The position numbers and the translations under genes are program-made. Positions 1-7,749 of a DNA stretch of 64,000 bases are shown piece by piece. The DNA lies in NCBI RefSeq assembly GCF_900143285.1, contig NZ_FRDN01000008.1:129926-193925 (forward strand), read 5' to 3'. The stretch comes from Desulfitobacterium chlororespirans DSM 11544 (GTDB lineage: Bacteria > Bacillota > Desulfitobacteriia > Desulfitobacteriales > Desulfitobacteriaceae). Numbering within the stretch: position 1 is the stretch's first letter; each line of letters begins with the position of its first letter. Under the pieces are notes generated by a model, which ran no database searches, was not told the DNA's origin, and was given only the letters and a program-made list of their open reading frames with translations.

Positions 1-2
1 TC

Positions 3-56
3 CGGGACAGCGATGAAGAAGTCAATCGGTTTTTGGGGCTGAGCGACCGGGTGTAA
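3..56 (+). CDS. 3' end of an unidentified gene (partial)
   Basis: An open frame enters from the left edge and ends at TAA 54-56, giving an 18-residue tail that finishes FLGLSDRV. The tail is acidic then hydrophobic and is too short to identify. It lies 82 bp upstream of modD on the same strand, so it may belong to a molybdate transport operon, but nothing in the tail proves that. Its last five codons lie inside a segment that recurs at 36986-37016, so the C-terminus may have been altered by a repeat. Confidence 0.45.
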   Translation, partial: RDSDEEVNRFLGLSDRV

Positions 57-72
57 AGCAAAATCCTGGAGA
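41..72 (+). repeat. Short repeat, copy 1 (matches 3' end of the 36.4-37.0 kb element)
   Basis: This segment matches 36986-37016 with one extra G; the longest exact block is gtgtaaagcaaaatcctg plus the following gaga. The sequence to the left (1-40) does not resemble the sequence to the left of the other copy, so only the end is shared. The match is direct observation; that it marks the boundary of a dispersed element is inference. Confidence 0.6.
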
Positions 73-138
73 CAATAATGACAACGATAAGACAATTAGG
101 GGCTAAGCATAAATCACTATTACAAGGGAGGTTTCACT

Positions 139-996
139 ATGCTGTACTTAACTCGTGAAGAAATAGACCGTTGGCTCAAGGAAGATGTTCCTTATATTGA
201 CCTGACCAGCTGGACCCTGGGGATCAGGGAGCAGCAGGGGAGCATCACGTATTTTACCAGGGAAGAGGCCGTGGTGTGCGGAACTGAAGAAGTCAGGCAG
301 ATTTTTGACCATTTGCATATCGAGACGGACCACATCATCCCCTCCGGTCAGCAGGTAAAGCAGGGCGAAGTTTTGATCACCGGGAGAGGAAGAGCCGAGG
401 ATCTGCATATGGCCTGGAAGGTGGGGCAAAACATTTTGGATCACTGCTCGGGAATCGCCACCAAGACACGAAGAATGGTGGATGATGCGAAAAGCATTAA
501 CCCTAAGGTAGCTGTTCTGACCACCCGCAAAGGATTTCCCGGCACCAAATCCCTGACCACCAAGTCCATCATGGTTGGCGGCGCACTGCCCCACAGATTG
601 GGTATATCCGAAACGATTCTGATTTTCAAGCAGCATATGAACATGATCGGTGGGTTTGAGGTTTTGCTGAAAAAGCTGCCGGATCTGAAAGGGGAATGCT
701 GTGAAAAGAAGATCATCGTGGAGGCCGGGTCTTTGGAACAAGCGATCAGCCTTTGCCAGGCCGGCGTGGACGGGATCCAGTTCGATAAACTAAAGAGCGA
801 AGAGCTTAAAAATGCGGTGAAGTATTTGCGAGCGGAATTTCCCCACGTGGTTGCTTTGGCTGCCGGCGGCATCAATGAAACCAATGTCAAGGACTATGCG
901 GAAACCGGGGTGGACGGCATCGTCACAACGAGCCTCTTCAATGCCAAGCCCCTGGATATCGGGGTGAAAATAGAACCGATACAGATACATTTATAA
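139..996 (+). CDS. modD: ModD-like pyrophosphorylase / phosphoribosyltransferase
   Basis: This 285-residue protein is a NadC (quinolinate phosphoribosyltransferase) family paralogue of the ModD type, often encoded with molybdate ABC transporters; its reaction is not firmly established. Visible features are the N-terminal DVPYIDLTSWTLGI segment, the central TTRKGFPGTKSL motif typical of the phosphoribosyl-binding region, HRLGISETILIF, and a C-terminal barrel strand ALAAGGINETNV. The ATG follows a clear AAGGGAGG site at 7 nt spacing. It is probably the last gene of an operon entering from the left, since an inverted repeat lies just downstream. A standard nadC role is less likely because no nadA or nadB is nearby. 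Confidence 0.75.
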   Translation: MLYLTREEIDRWLKEDVPYIDLTSWTLGIREQQGSITYFTREEAVVCGTEEVRQIFDHLHIETDHIIPSGQQVKQGEVLITGRGRAEDLHMAWKVGQNILDHCSGIATKTRRMVDDAKSINPKVAVLTTRKGFPGTKSLTTKSIMVGGALPHRLGISETILIFKQHMNMIGGFEVLLKKLPDLKGECCEKKIIVEAGSLEQAISLCQAGVDGIQFDKLKSEELKNAVKYLRAEFPHVVALAAGGINETNVKDYAETGVDGIVTTSLFNAKPLDIGVKIEPIQIHL

Positions 997-1018
997 TTAT
1001 TAAGCCTTTGAAAAGGTA

Positions 1019-1058
1019 TCAAGAAGTCGTTATCACAGTGGTGAGCGGCTTCTTTTGT
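1019..1058 (+). terminator. Terminator downstream of modD
   Basis: An imperfect hairpin (AAGAAGTCGTTATCAC against GTGAGCGGCTTCTT, loop AGTG) is followed by TTTGTTT. It lies 23 bp after the modD stop. Confidence 0.6.
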
Positions 1059-1065
1059 TTAAAGA

Positions 1066-1105
1066 AGCGGCCTATATTTCACTATAAAAGTGGAATAAGG
1101 CCGCT
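1066..1105 (-). terminator. Terminator-like hairpin after the histidine kinase gene
   Basis: AGCGGCCTATATTTCACT pairs with AGTGGAATAAGGCCGCT around an ATAAA loop. Read on the minus strand it closes the operon that ends at 1112. The following T tract is short, so the call rests on stem strength and position. Confidence 0.55.
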
Positions 1106-1111
1106 CCATAA

Positions 1112-2596
1112 TTACCCTTTGTGAACTTCTCCTTCCGGAACCATGGGCAGAACAATGGAGATCCGGGTGCCGACTTCCAGCCGGCTGAGAACTTCCAGGT
1201 GCCCGCCGTGCCGCTCCGTAATCCACTTGGCAATGGCCAGGCCCAGGCCCGAGCCGCCGGTGGCCCGGGTGCGGGACTCATCGGTGCGGAAGAACCGGTC
1301 GAAAATCAAAGGAACCGCTTCCGGTTCGATGCCGATTCCTTCGTCCTGAACCGTGAGGCGGGCCAAGTTTCCCTGGCCGGAGACGGATAGGGTGATCTGT
1401 TTTCCGGCAGGGGTATATTTCATGGCATTGTCCATAAGGATCCGGGTGGCTTGCTTAATCAGGCCTTTATCTCCCTTGATGTAAACCGGAGTAAGTGTGG
1501 TGGAGTATTCGTGACCCCCATCGATCATTTGGGTTTCCCGCAGAATCTCCTGGGCAAGGGCGGATAATTCAAAGGACTCGATTTGCAGAGCCATAGTGTT
1601 GTTGTCCCCCCGGGCGAGAAACAAGAGCTGTTCCACCAGGGTCTTCATATGGGCAGTCTCATTTTTGATGGCATCGATGGATTCCTGGAGCGTTTTTTCA
1701 TCCTTTTTACCCCAGCGGTCCAGCAGATTGGCATAGCCTTGAATCACGGAGATCGGGGTCCTGAGTTCATGGGAGGCATCGGAGACAAAACGCGCCTGGG
1801 AGCGGTAGGATTCGTTAATACGGTCCAGCATACCGTTGATAGCAGCGGCCAGGCTTTGCAGCTCACTCTGGGTTTCGTCCACGGAAATGCGTGTATCCAG
1901 ATGTGTGGCATTGATATCATCCAATTTGCCCGCCAAATCCTTGAGCTGCTCCGGTGAGAAAATCCCTTCATGACTTAAATTCCGGGCAGTTTCGGCCAAT
2001 TGCTCAATAGGCTGGAGTGTACGGCGGATGACCCTGGCACCGGAAGCAATGCTTCTGAGCAAGGTGATTCCTTCGATCAAGAGCATAATACCGAACATGG
2101 CCGCTAAGAACCTGATCGTCTGCACAGGGCGGTAGGAGAGAAGATAAAAACTGTCGTCCATGGGCAGGACCACATTATAGCTTACCTGCTGAATTCGTCC
2201 CCAAATCCCCAGACCTTCTCCCCGGGGCGGCAGGTCAATACTCCTGATCTGCTGAGCGGTCAAAGAGGGAAGGTAAGCCTGTATCCCGGAAGGAATATGG
2301 AATCCTTCCGGTTCTGCGGCACTATGCTCAATACGAATTGGGGTAAGCTCAAGCCAATCGTCCACCTCCAGAGGGGGCGGCGGTCCTGCCTGAGTCAGCT
2401 TTTCAGCAACTGTTCCTGCGGTCTGTTCAGCATGGACAAACAGCCCGACTGCGGATATAAGAATAAGACAGATGTTCAGATTTATAAATATCCAAAACAA
2501 CCGGAAGAAGAGCTTGATATTCAGTTTCCAGACGATGGAAAACCGCATTTTGTTACGAATGCGGCCAGGAGGACGGGTTGGGGATTTATTGGTCAT
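1112..2596 (-). CDS. Membrane sensor histidine kinase (HAMP-HisKA-HATPase)
   Basis: A 494-residue sensor kinase. Two membrane segments lie near residues 30-55 and 161-180 and enclose an extracytoplasmic sensor loop of about 105 residues. A HAMP-like linker runs to about 265, then the dimerisation/phosphoacceptor motif SHELRTPISV with His276, and an ATPase domain with DNAMKY, DEGIGI and GGSGLGLAIAK. Its start overlaps the stop of the response regulator gene by 11 bp, so the two are translationally coupled partners. The signal is unknown; the loop is proline- and charge-rich with no recognised ligand motif. No good SD precedes the ATG, which fits coupled translation. The order DUF4342 protein, regulator, kinase suggests an envelope-related stimulus, but this is inference. 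Confidence 0.9.
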   Translation of the reverse strand: MTNKSPTRPPGRIRNKMRFSIVWKLNIKLFFRLFWIFINLNICLILISAVGLFVHAEQTAGTVAEKLTQAGPPPPLEVDDWLELTPIRIEHSAAEPEGFHIPSGIQAYLPSLTAQQIRSIDLPPRGEGLGIWGRIQQVSYNVVLPMDDSFYLLSYRPVQTIRFLAAMFGIMLLIEGITLLRSIASGARVIRRTLQPIEQLAETARNLSHEGIFSPEQLKDLAGKLDDINATHLDTRISVDETQSELQSLAAAINGMLDRINESYRSQARFVSDASHELRTPISVIQGYANLLDRWGKKDEKTLQESIDAIKNETAHMKTLVEQLLFLARGDNNTMALQIESFELSALAQEILRETQMIDGGHEYSTTLTPVYIKGDKGLIKQATRILMDNAMKYTPAGKQITLSVSGQGNLARLTVQDEGIGIEPEAVPLIFDRFFRTDESRTRATGGSGLGLAIAKWITERHGGHLEVLSRLEVGTRISIVLPMVPEGEVHKG

Positions 2597-3266
2597 CTTT
2601 AATCACATATCCTACTCCTCTGACGGTGTGAATAAATTTAACATTGAACACTTCGTCAATTTTTCCGCGAAGAAAGCGTATGTAGACATCCACAGCATTG
2701 GTGTCTCCTGCAAAATCAAAGCCCCAGACATTTTCCAGAAGGGATTCCCGGGAGAGGACGATTCCTTTGTTTTTCAGGAGAAAGTGCAAGAGGTCGAATT
2801 CCCGTTTGGTTAAATCAACGGGCTTGCCCCTCATGGTTACAGTACGGCGGTCGGCATCGAGCTCCAGACCGGAAGCAGAGAGGACCTCTGTAGAGGATAG
2901 GGGGGCCGTGTTTCTCAGGGCGTTGCGGATACGGGCCAGCAGTTCCTCGATGGCAAAGGGTTTGGTGATATAATCATTGGCCCCGCTGTCCAGGCCGGAA
3001 ACCTTATCCATGACACTGTCCCGGGCCGTGAGCATGATGATGGGGACGGCAGAGGTCCGGCGGATTCTCCGCAGAACCTCCGTACCGTTTAATTTAGGCA
3101 GCATGACATCAAGCAGGATTAAGTCAAACCGGCCGGTTTCCGCCAGCTCAAGCCCTGTTCGGCCATCAAAGGCCTTGGTTACAGTATACCCTTCATAACC
3201 AAGCTCAAGCTCTACAAAGCGGGCAAATTTTTCTTCATCCTCAATAATCAGGATAGTTTGGCTCAA
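2586..3266 (-). CDS. OmpR/PhoB-family response regulator
   Basis: The product has a receiver domain (ILIIEDEE acidic pair, phosphoacceptor Asp in LILLDVMLP, Thr/Lys switch in LTARDS and ITKPF) and a C-terminal winged helix with TKREFDLLHFLLKN and HTVRGVGYVI. I place the start at TTG 3264-3266, about 8 nt downstream of AAAGGGTGG; the open frame continues upstream to an ATG at 3386, but that extra N-terminus is not conserved-looking and overlaps the preceding gene. It forms a two-component pair with the overlapping kinase gene downstream. Its DNA targets are not evident in the window. Confidence 0.9.
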   Translation of the reverse strand: MSQTILIIEDEEKFARFVELELGYEGYTVTKAFDGRTGLELAETGRFDLILLDVMLPKLNGTEVLRRIRRTSAVPIIMLTARDSVMDKVSGLDSGANDYITKPFAIEELLARIRNALRNTAPLSSTEVLSASGLELDADRRTVTMRGKPVDLTKREFDLLHFLLKNKGIVLSRESLLENVWGFDFAGDTNAVDVYIRFLRGKIDEVFNVKFIHTVRGVGYVIKDDQ

Positions 3267-3291
3267 GGGAAGTCCCACCCTTTTCAAAATA

Positions 3292-3843
3292 TTATTTATC
3301 CATGGACTTTTTGAGGTTTTCAGCGGCATCGGCTGCGCTGTCCATGGCATCATTGATGGTGGTGCCTTTAATATCAGTTCCCACAAAACGATAACGGAAG
3401 CCGAAGAACAACCCGATCACCATCAGGGGAATGGTCACCCAAAAGGCGAAGATCAGAAGCAGGACCAGAGCTGTAATGGGAACTGAGCCCTTCACTTCCT
3501 CACCGTGGAGCACTTCGAAGGAATTCGCGTTGCCCTTGCGCAGAAGTTTTACGAAAAGCTTCCAGGTATCTTTTAAGAAAGAAAGGAAAGGGTTTTCCTT
3601 ATCGCTGCTATGGTGCTGTTTTTGCCAATCCTTGGCCTGATAAGAGACCACATGGGCATCGACGGTTTTTTCACTGTTGTAATAACCACCGCCGGCAGGG
3701 GCGTGGATTTTGCCCTGCTTTTCCAGATAGATGATGGCGTCCAGCAGATCACCGTTAGCGGCATCCAGGGCAGCTTTAGCCTCTTCAAAAGTTATATTGC
3801 CCATTGAGCATAGTTTTTCTACTTTTTCTAAAAGTGTCATCAT
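3292..3843 (-). CDS. DUF4342 family membrane protein with UBA/TS-N-like domain
   Basis: A roughly 183-residue protein. The N-terminal 45 residues (EKVEKLCSMGNITFEEAKAA, then a second helix pair) look like the UBA/TS-N fold seen in EF-Ts and DUF4342 proteins; one hydrophobic segment, VPITALVLLLIFAFWVTIPL, predicts a membrane anchor near residues 115-145; the C-terminal helix is alanine-rich. The start is one of two adjacent ATGs (3843 or 3840) after AAGGAGG at 3849-3855. It is first in an operon with the two-component genes, with a 25-bp gap. Function is unknown; the setting suggests involvement in envelope sensing or stress. Confidence 0.75.
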   Translation of the reverse strand: MMTLLEKVEKLCSMGNITFEEAKAALDAANGDLLDAIIYLEKQGKIHAPAGGGYYNSEKTVDAHVVSYQAKDWQKQHHSSDKENPFLSFLKDTWKLFVKLLRKGNANSFEVLHGEEVKGSVPITALVLLLIFAFWVTIPLMVIGLFFGFRYRFVGTDIKGTTINDAMDSAADAAENLKKSMDK

Positions 3844-3855
3844 GGGTTCCTCCTT

Positions 3856-4150
3856 GTTTTTTGGTATTTCAACTGGCACTATTTGAATTCTAACCCAAAA
3901 AACTTTAAGGATCGTTTGCTGGAAATTAAAATGGGATTAAAAAACGGTGAAAGTAAACAATGTATGTCAGGGTGCGTTGCAAGTGCTTAACTGCTGGCCC
4001 AGAATCCTGATTTTCTGTGCGTAATATATACGTAATAAACACATAATATACAAATTTTAGATTAAGTCAATGATTTCCTATAATTAAGTCATCAAACAAA
4101 AATGAAGGGCAAGATTTGTGTGGTAGATAGGTATTTCAGTAAATTGGAAT
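3856..4150. other. Intergenic stretch without recognised features
   Basis: About 295 bp between the DUF4342 operon and the HD-domain gene. It is AT-rich to the right of 4020 and presumably carries the promoter of the DUF4342 operon. I find no tRNA, riboswitch or convincing terminator. Confidence 0.4.
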
Positions 4151-4756
4151 TTACAGTAAACTATCATAAGAGTTTTCTATTACATTAGGTAATAGTGTGT
4201 ATATATTGCAATCGCACAATTTATCAAAATAATTTTTTAACCCTAAAAATGCCTTCCATTTATCAAGAGTGAAACCTAGTAAACCATGTCTTAATGCTAC
4301 ATCAATTAACCTTTTCTCTATTATACAAGCACCATTTGGCAATGATATTGCGTCACACAATTGTATCAATCGGTCATAATCATCATATACCGCATTCTTT
4401 ATAAAGCATGACAAGAAAGCCTTCTGTTCCTCTGTGCAATCAAATTTTCCGAAAAACGTATTTACATCTTGTATTGGATATGAATGAGTTAAACATATTC
4501 TGGCAATCTCCTCTTGGTTTAAACTCATCATATAATCATACCCGTCAATCGTATGCATAATTGATTTTGTGCCTTCTCTGCGGCCTATATCATGTAATAA
4601 TCCCATAACATAGGCTTGATTGCCATCTAATATGCCAATTTTATCTGCAATCAATTTAGCATTCAGGCCAACTGACATGCTGTGTTTTATCCAGGGGCCT
4701 GGATTTAGTTTTGCACCTATTGACAGCTCTCTTTCTGCTTCTTGGGGACTTAACAT
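4151..4756 (-). CDS. HD-domain protein (putative phosphohydrolase)
   Basis: This 201-residue protein contains an HD metal-binding motif, GLLHDIGRREG, preceded by an N-terminal His (WIKHSMSVG) and followed by CLTHSYP, the usual pattern of small stand-alone HD phosphohydrolases acting on nucleotides or other phosphoesters. The substrate is not predictable. The gene is markedly more AT-rich than its neighbours, which suggests recent acquisition. The ATG at 4756 follows GGAGTTATT. It is transcribed alone, 80 bp downstream of the acetyltransferase gene on the same strand. Confidence 0.7.
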   Translation of the reverse strand: MLSPQEAERELSIGAKLNPGPWIKHSMSVGLNAKLIADKIGILDGNQAYVMGLLHDIGRREGTKSIMHTIDGYDYMMSLNQEEIARICLTHSYPIQDVNTFFGKFDCTEEQKAFLSCFIKNAVYDDYDRLIQLCDAISLPNGACIIEKRLIDVALRHGLLGFTLDKWKAFLGLKNYFDKLCDCNIYTLLPNVIENSYDSLL

Positions 4757-4836
4757 AATAACTCCTTTAGTAAACTAAATTTTAATATATCAAAATTTAG
4801 TTTCATTTTTGCACAAATTCCGGTTAGTTTAGGAGA

Positions 4837-5478
4837 TTATCTTTGTAAATGCACACGGATTCTTTCCAGATCAGAGCTGCAAAGAACATCAAGATTGCGG
4901 AATAGTTTCTCAGCCGGCCAATCCCACCATTTCAAGTCCAGCAGATAGTTTATCAGATCGTCGCTGAACCGCTTTTTGATGAGCTTGCCCGGATTCCCGC
5001 CGGCGATATGGTAAGGGGGAATATCTTTTGCCACGACGGTGTTGGCCGCGATAACAGCGCCGTCGCCGATATGTACGCCGGGCATGACCGTAACATTCTG
5101 TCCAATCCAGACATCATTGCCGACCACCGTATCCCCCTTAAAGGGCAAGTCCGCTAAAGAAGGGGTTGCGATCTCCCAGCCGTTGCCCATGATGTTGAAA
5201 GGGTAGGTAGTAACGGAAGACATCCGGTGGTTTGCCCCGTTCATGACAAACTCTATCCCTTTGGCGATAGCACAGAATTTCCCGATGATCAGCTTATCTC
5301 CCAAAAACTCATAGTGATGTGTCACATGGTCTTCGAACTTTTCCGGTCCCTGATCATCATCATAATAGGTATAATCCCCCACCATGATGTTGGGACGGGT
5401 AATGACATTTTTGATATAGCAAAGGCTTTTAATAGCTTCGTTGGGATAGATGGCATTGGGATCAGGGCCATACCGCAT
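4837..5478 (-). CDS. Vat-like xenobiotic O-acetyltransferase
   Basis: A 213-residue left-handed beta-helix (hexapeptide repeat) acetyltransferase closely resembling the Vat streptogramin A acetyltransferases. The family hallmarks are GDYTYYDDD, IGKFCAIAKGIEFVMNGANH (His of NGANH is the catalytic base in Vat enzymes), GDTVVGNDVWIGQNVTVMPG and the C-terminal WWDWP. The start is ATG 5476-5478 with GAGGTG 5485-5490; the frame is open upstream but that part does not fit the family length (about 210). It would acetylate a hydroxyl of a drug-like acceptor using acetyl-CoA in the cytoplasm. Whether it confers streptogramin resistance or has another substrate cannot be told. Confidence 0.85.
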   Translation of the reverse strand: MRYGPDPNAIYPNEAIKSLCYIKNVITRPNIMVGDYTYYDDDQGPEKFEDHVTHHYEFLGDKLIIGKFCAIAKGIEFVMNGANHRMSSVTTYPFNIMGNGWEIATPSLADLPFKGDTVVGNDVWIGQNVTVMPGVHIGDGAVIAANTVVAKDIPPYHIAGGNPGKLIKKRFSDDLINYLLDLKWWDWPAEKLFRNLDVLCSSDLERIRVHLQR

Positions 5479-5723
5479 GCTTGTCACCTCGTACAAGGAA
5501 AGAAATATCGGATTCTCAAAAATCAGTGTATCATTTCTGCACAAAAAATGGAACTGCAACACCGACACCACCAAGGCACCATCAGGACATTATCAGCTGA
5601 GAGTGGAAGGATACAAAGGTAGGGTCCTTTATTGTGATAAAGTTAAATGATTTTATTTAATAAATATAAATGATATTAATTTAAAAAAATAAATAAATTA
5701 CTGGAAATATTACTTTGTGTAGT

Positions 5724-5738
5724 TTATAATTATTGCAA
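5724..5738. promoter_or_regulatory. PerR-like box and -10 of the rubrerythrin operon
   Basis: TTATAATTATTGCAA differs from the PerR consensus TTATAATNATTATAA at two positions, and it contains a TATAAT -10 at 5725-5730. It ends 23 bp before the start of the first rubredoxin gene. PerR control of rubrerythrin-type peroxidase genes is well known in clostridia; binding here is inferred from sequence and position. No convincing -35 at standard spacing is seen. Confidence 0.5.
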
Positions 5739-5761
5739 AATAGCTGAAGGGGGTATAGAAT

Positions 5762-6424
5762 TTGAGAAAGCTTGCATGTTCTATATGCGGGTATATCTAT
5801 GATGAAGCCGCCGGCGACCCTGAGAGAGGGATTGCTCCAGGCACCCTGTGGGCGGATGTGCCTGAGGAATGGGAATGTCCCCTATGTGGTGCAACCAAAT
5901 CCGACTTCCAAGAGCAAAGCGGTGCTCCAACCGTTGCCCAAGAGCTAAGTGACGAGCATGATGAGGAGGATATGCGGGAGTTATCCTTCGGTGAACTGAG
6001 TGCTTTGTGCTCAAACCTGGCCAAAGGGTGTGAAAAGCAATATCGGAATGAAGAAGCCGAGCTGTTTAACCAATTGGCAGAGTACTACAACAGCAGGAAC
6101 AGCCTGGCAGAAGAAGGCAGCTTAAAGGATCTCATGGCACTTATTGAAGAGGATTTGAATTCCGCTTATCCCCATGTCAATGGTGTTGCGGCCCGGGCAG
6201 CCGATCGGGGGGCTCTCAGGGCTCTTGTCTGGGGAGAAAAAGTAACCAGAATCCTCAACTCTCTTCTCAATCGCTATAACAAACAAGGAGAGGCCTTATT
6301 GGCAAACACCCATGTCTATGTTTGTGAAATTTGTGGTTTCGTCTACATAGGTGAGGAAGCGCCTGAGATCTGTCCGGTGTGCAAAGTCCCCAGGAAAAAA
6401 ATTACTGAGGTGAAAAGGGGGTAA
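5762..6424 (+). CDS. Two-rubredoxin-domain electron carrier protein
   Basis: This 220-residue protein starts with a full rubredoxin domain ([14 protein letters not shown], then WECPLCG: Cys6, Cys9, Cys39, Cys42). A mostly helical, acidic middle of about 120 residues follows, then a short rubredoxin-like knuckle ([10 protein letters not shown], then CPVCK) of the kind found in rubrerythrins. The middle lacks the ExxH ligands of a diiron ferritin-like domain, so it is probably not a peroxidase itself. The start is TTG 5762 after GAAGGGGG. It sits 7 bp upstream of the rubrerythrin fusion gene in an apparent operon and is likely to pass electrons to that enzyme; this role is inferred. Confidence 0.8.
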   Translation: MRKLACSICGYIYDEAAGDPERGIAPGTLWADVPEEWECPLCGATKSDFQEQSGAPTVAQELSDEHDEEDMRELSFGELSALCSNLAKGCEKQYRNEEAELFNQLAEYYNSRNSLAEEGSLKDLMALIEEDLNSAYPHVNGVAARAADRGALRALVWGEKVTRILNSLLNRYNKQGEALLANTHVYVCEICGFVYIGEEAPEICPVCKVPRKKITEVKRG

Positions 6425-6431
6425 GCAAGCT

Positions 6432-7610
6432 ATGCCTGCAGTTAGAAATATTGATCTCTGTACCAAGGATTGCCTGTGTCTTTATGTTTGCTCGACAGGA
6501 GCAACCGATACAGAAACAGGTCAGATTGACCCTGACAAATGCCTGGACGGATGCCGGGCCTGCGTCGACGCCTGCCCATCCCACGCCATATCCTTTGTGC
6601 CTGAGGTATATCCTCCTCAGCAAGGAAAATCCCCTTCGGTAAAAAGAGCCATGTTATCTTTAGCGGCAAGTAAAACCAAACAGGAAAAGATCGCGGCCCA
6701 AGTGGCACAACGATCGGGCAGCCCGATTTTGCGTCAGTTTGCCGAAGCCCTAAGCGCCTCCAATCGGTTAATGGCCGAAGATATTCTGCGTGAAGCAGGG
6801 TATCTGCTGCCCCAGAGCGTCAACGCTCAGGATTTTCTTCAATCCTTGCTGGACAGCCCCCAAGGAGAGGATTTTCCCCGGGAAGCGGCGGCAAGATTAT
6901 TAGCTAAACTAAAAGCCAATCAGGCAAAAGAGCAGGAGGAGAAAAAAATGACTCACTATCGTTGTTCAATTTGTGGTTACCTTCATGAAGGAGAATTAAC
7001 CGAGGACTTTAAATGTCCAATCTGTAAACAACCCGCTTCCGTATTTCAACTGGTAGAAGAGAAGGGGACTGCAGGCAATCCTTACGCCGGCACCAAAACA
7101 GAGAAAAATCTTCTGGATGCCTTTGCCGGAGAAAGCCAGGCCAGAAATAAATATACTTATTTCGCCGCCATAGCCCAGAGAGAAGGATACGATCAAATTG
7201 CCGAACTCTTTTTGCATACGGCAAGAAATGAGCAGGAACATGCCCGCATCTGGTATGAAGAGCTGGGCAATCTGGGCAAGACCGCCGCAAACCTTTTGCA
7301 TGCGGCTGAAGGGGAAAACTATGAATGGACGGATATGTACGATCGCTTTGCCAAGGATGCTGAAGCGGAAGGATTCAAGGATTTAGCGGCAAGATTCCGC
7401 AAAGTGGGTGCTATCGAGAAAGCCCATGAAGAAAGATACCGTGCCTTGCTGAAAAACGTGGAGATGCAGCAGGTCTTTGCCAAAGGGGAAGAAGCCATGT
7501 GGGAATGCCGCATCTGCGGACATCTTGTCATGGGCAGGAAAGCGCCTGATGTTTGCCCGGTATGCAAGTATTCCCAGAGTTATTTTGAAGTAAGGAAAGA
7601 AAACTATTAA
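6432..7610 (+). CDS. Ferredoxin-rubredoxin-rubrerythrin-rubredoxin fusion protein
   Basis: A 392-residue modular redox protein. Residues 1-55 carry eight cysteines in ferredoxin-like spacing ([11 protein letters not shown], then [13 protein letters not shown]), suggesting two [4Fe-4S] clusters. Residues 60-170 are a helical linker. From Met173 come a short rubredoxin (CSICGY, CPICK), a ferritin-like diiron domain with [19 protein letters not shown] and IEKAHEERY, and a C-terminal short rubredoxin (CRICGH, CPVCK). Rubrerythrins reduce hydrogen peroxide in anaerobes; the extra N-terminal module could deliver electrons directly. A strong SD (AGGAGGAG) sits just before the in-frame ATG 6948, so a shorter 220-residue rubrerythrin may also be made. 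RBS for the long form is AAAGGGGGT. Confidence 0.85.
   Translation: MPAVRNIDLCTKDCLCLYVCSTGATDTETGQIDPDKCLDGCRACVDACPSHAISFVPEVYPPQQGKSPSVKRAMLSLAASKTKQEKIAAQVAQRSGSPILRQFAEALSASNRLMAEDILREAGYLLPQSVNAQDFLQSLLDSPQGEDFPREAAARLLAKLKANQAKEQEEKKMTHYRCSICGYLHEGELTEDFKCPICKQPASVFQLVEEKGTAGNPYAGTKTEKNLLDAFAGESQARNKYTYFAAIAQREGYDQIAELFLHTARNEQEHARIWYEELGNLGKTAANLLHAAEGENYEWTDMYDRFAKDAEAEGFKDLAARFRKVGAIEKAHEERYRALLKNVEMQQVFAKGEEAMWECRICGHLVMGRKAPDVCPVCKYSQSYFEVRKENY
6934..6950 (+). promoter_or_regulatory. Internal ribosome binding site and start codon in the rubrerythrin fusion
   Basis: AGGAGGAGAAAAAAATG lies in frame inside the fusion gene, at the border between the linker and the first rubredoxin. 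It is as strong as any gene start in the window and would yield a normal N-rubredoxin (reverse) rubrerythrin of 220 residues. Confidence 0.6.
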
Positions 7611-7638
7611 ACGATTCATGCTTATAGACTAAAGGAGG

Positions 7639-7665
7639 GGAGCTGTCGCGGGACAGCTCCTTATT
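7639..7665 (+). terminator. Terminator after the rubrerythrin operon
   Basis: GGAGCTGTC pairs with GACAGCTCC around a 4-nt loop and is followed by TTATTT. Confidence 0.7.
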
Positions 7666-7749
7666 TGCTCAGCCGTTGCTATGCTTGTTTTATATCTGCA
7701 GGCGACTGTCAGCACGAAAAGCTGTGCTATATTTGTCATACCAAAACTT

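Noticed and set aside
441-890. Open frames antisense to modD
   Set aside because: They are shadows of the sense gene with no SD or family features; similar antisense frames across the window were left out for the same reason.
5479-5574. N-terminal extension of the Vat-like protein to ATG 5574
   Set aside because: Family length and the GAGGTG site both support the start at 5478.
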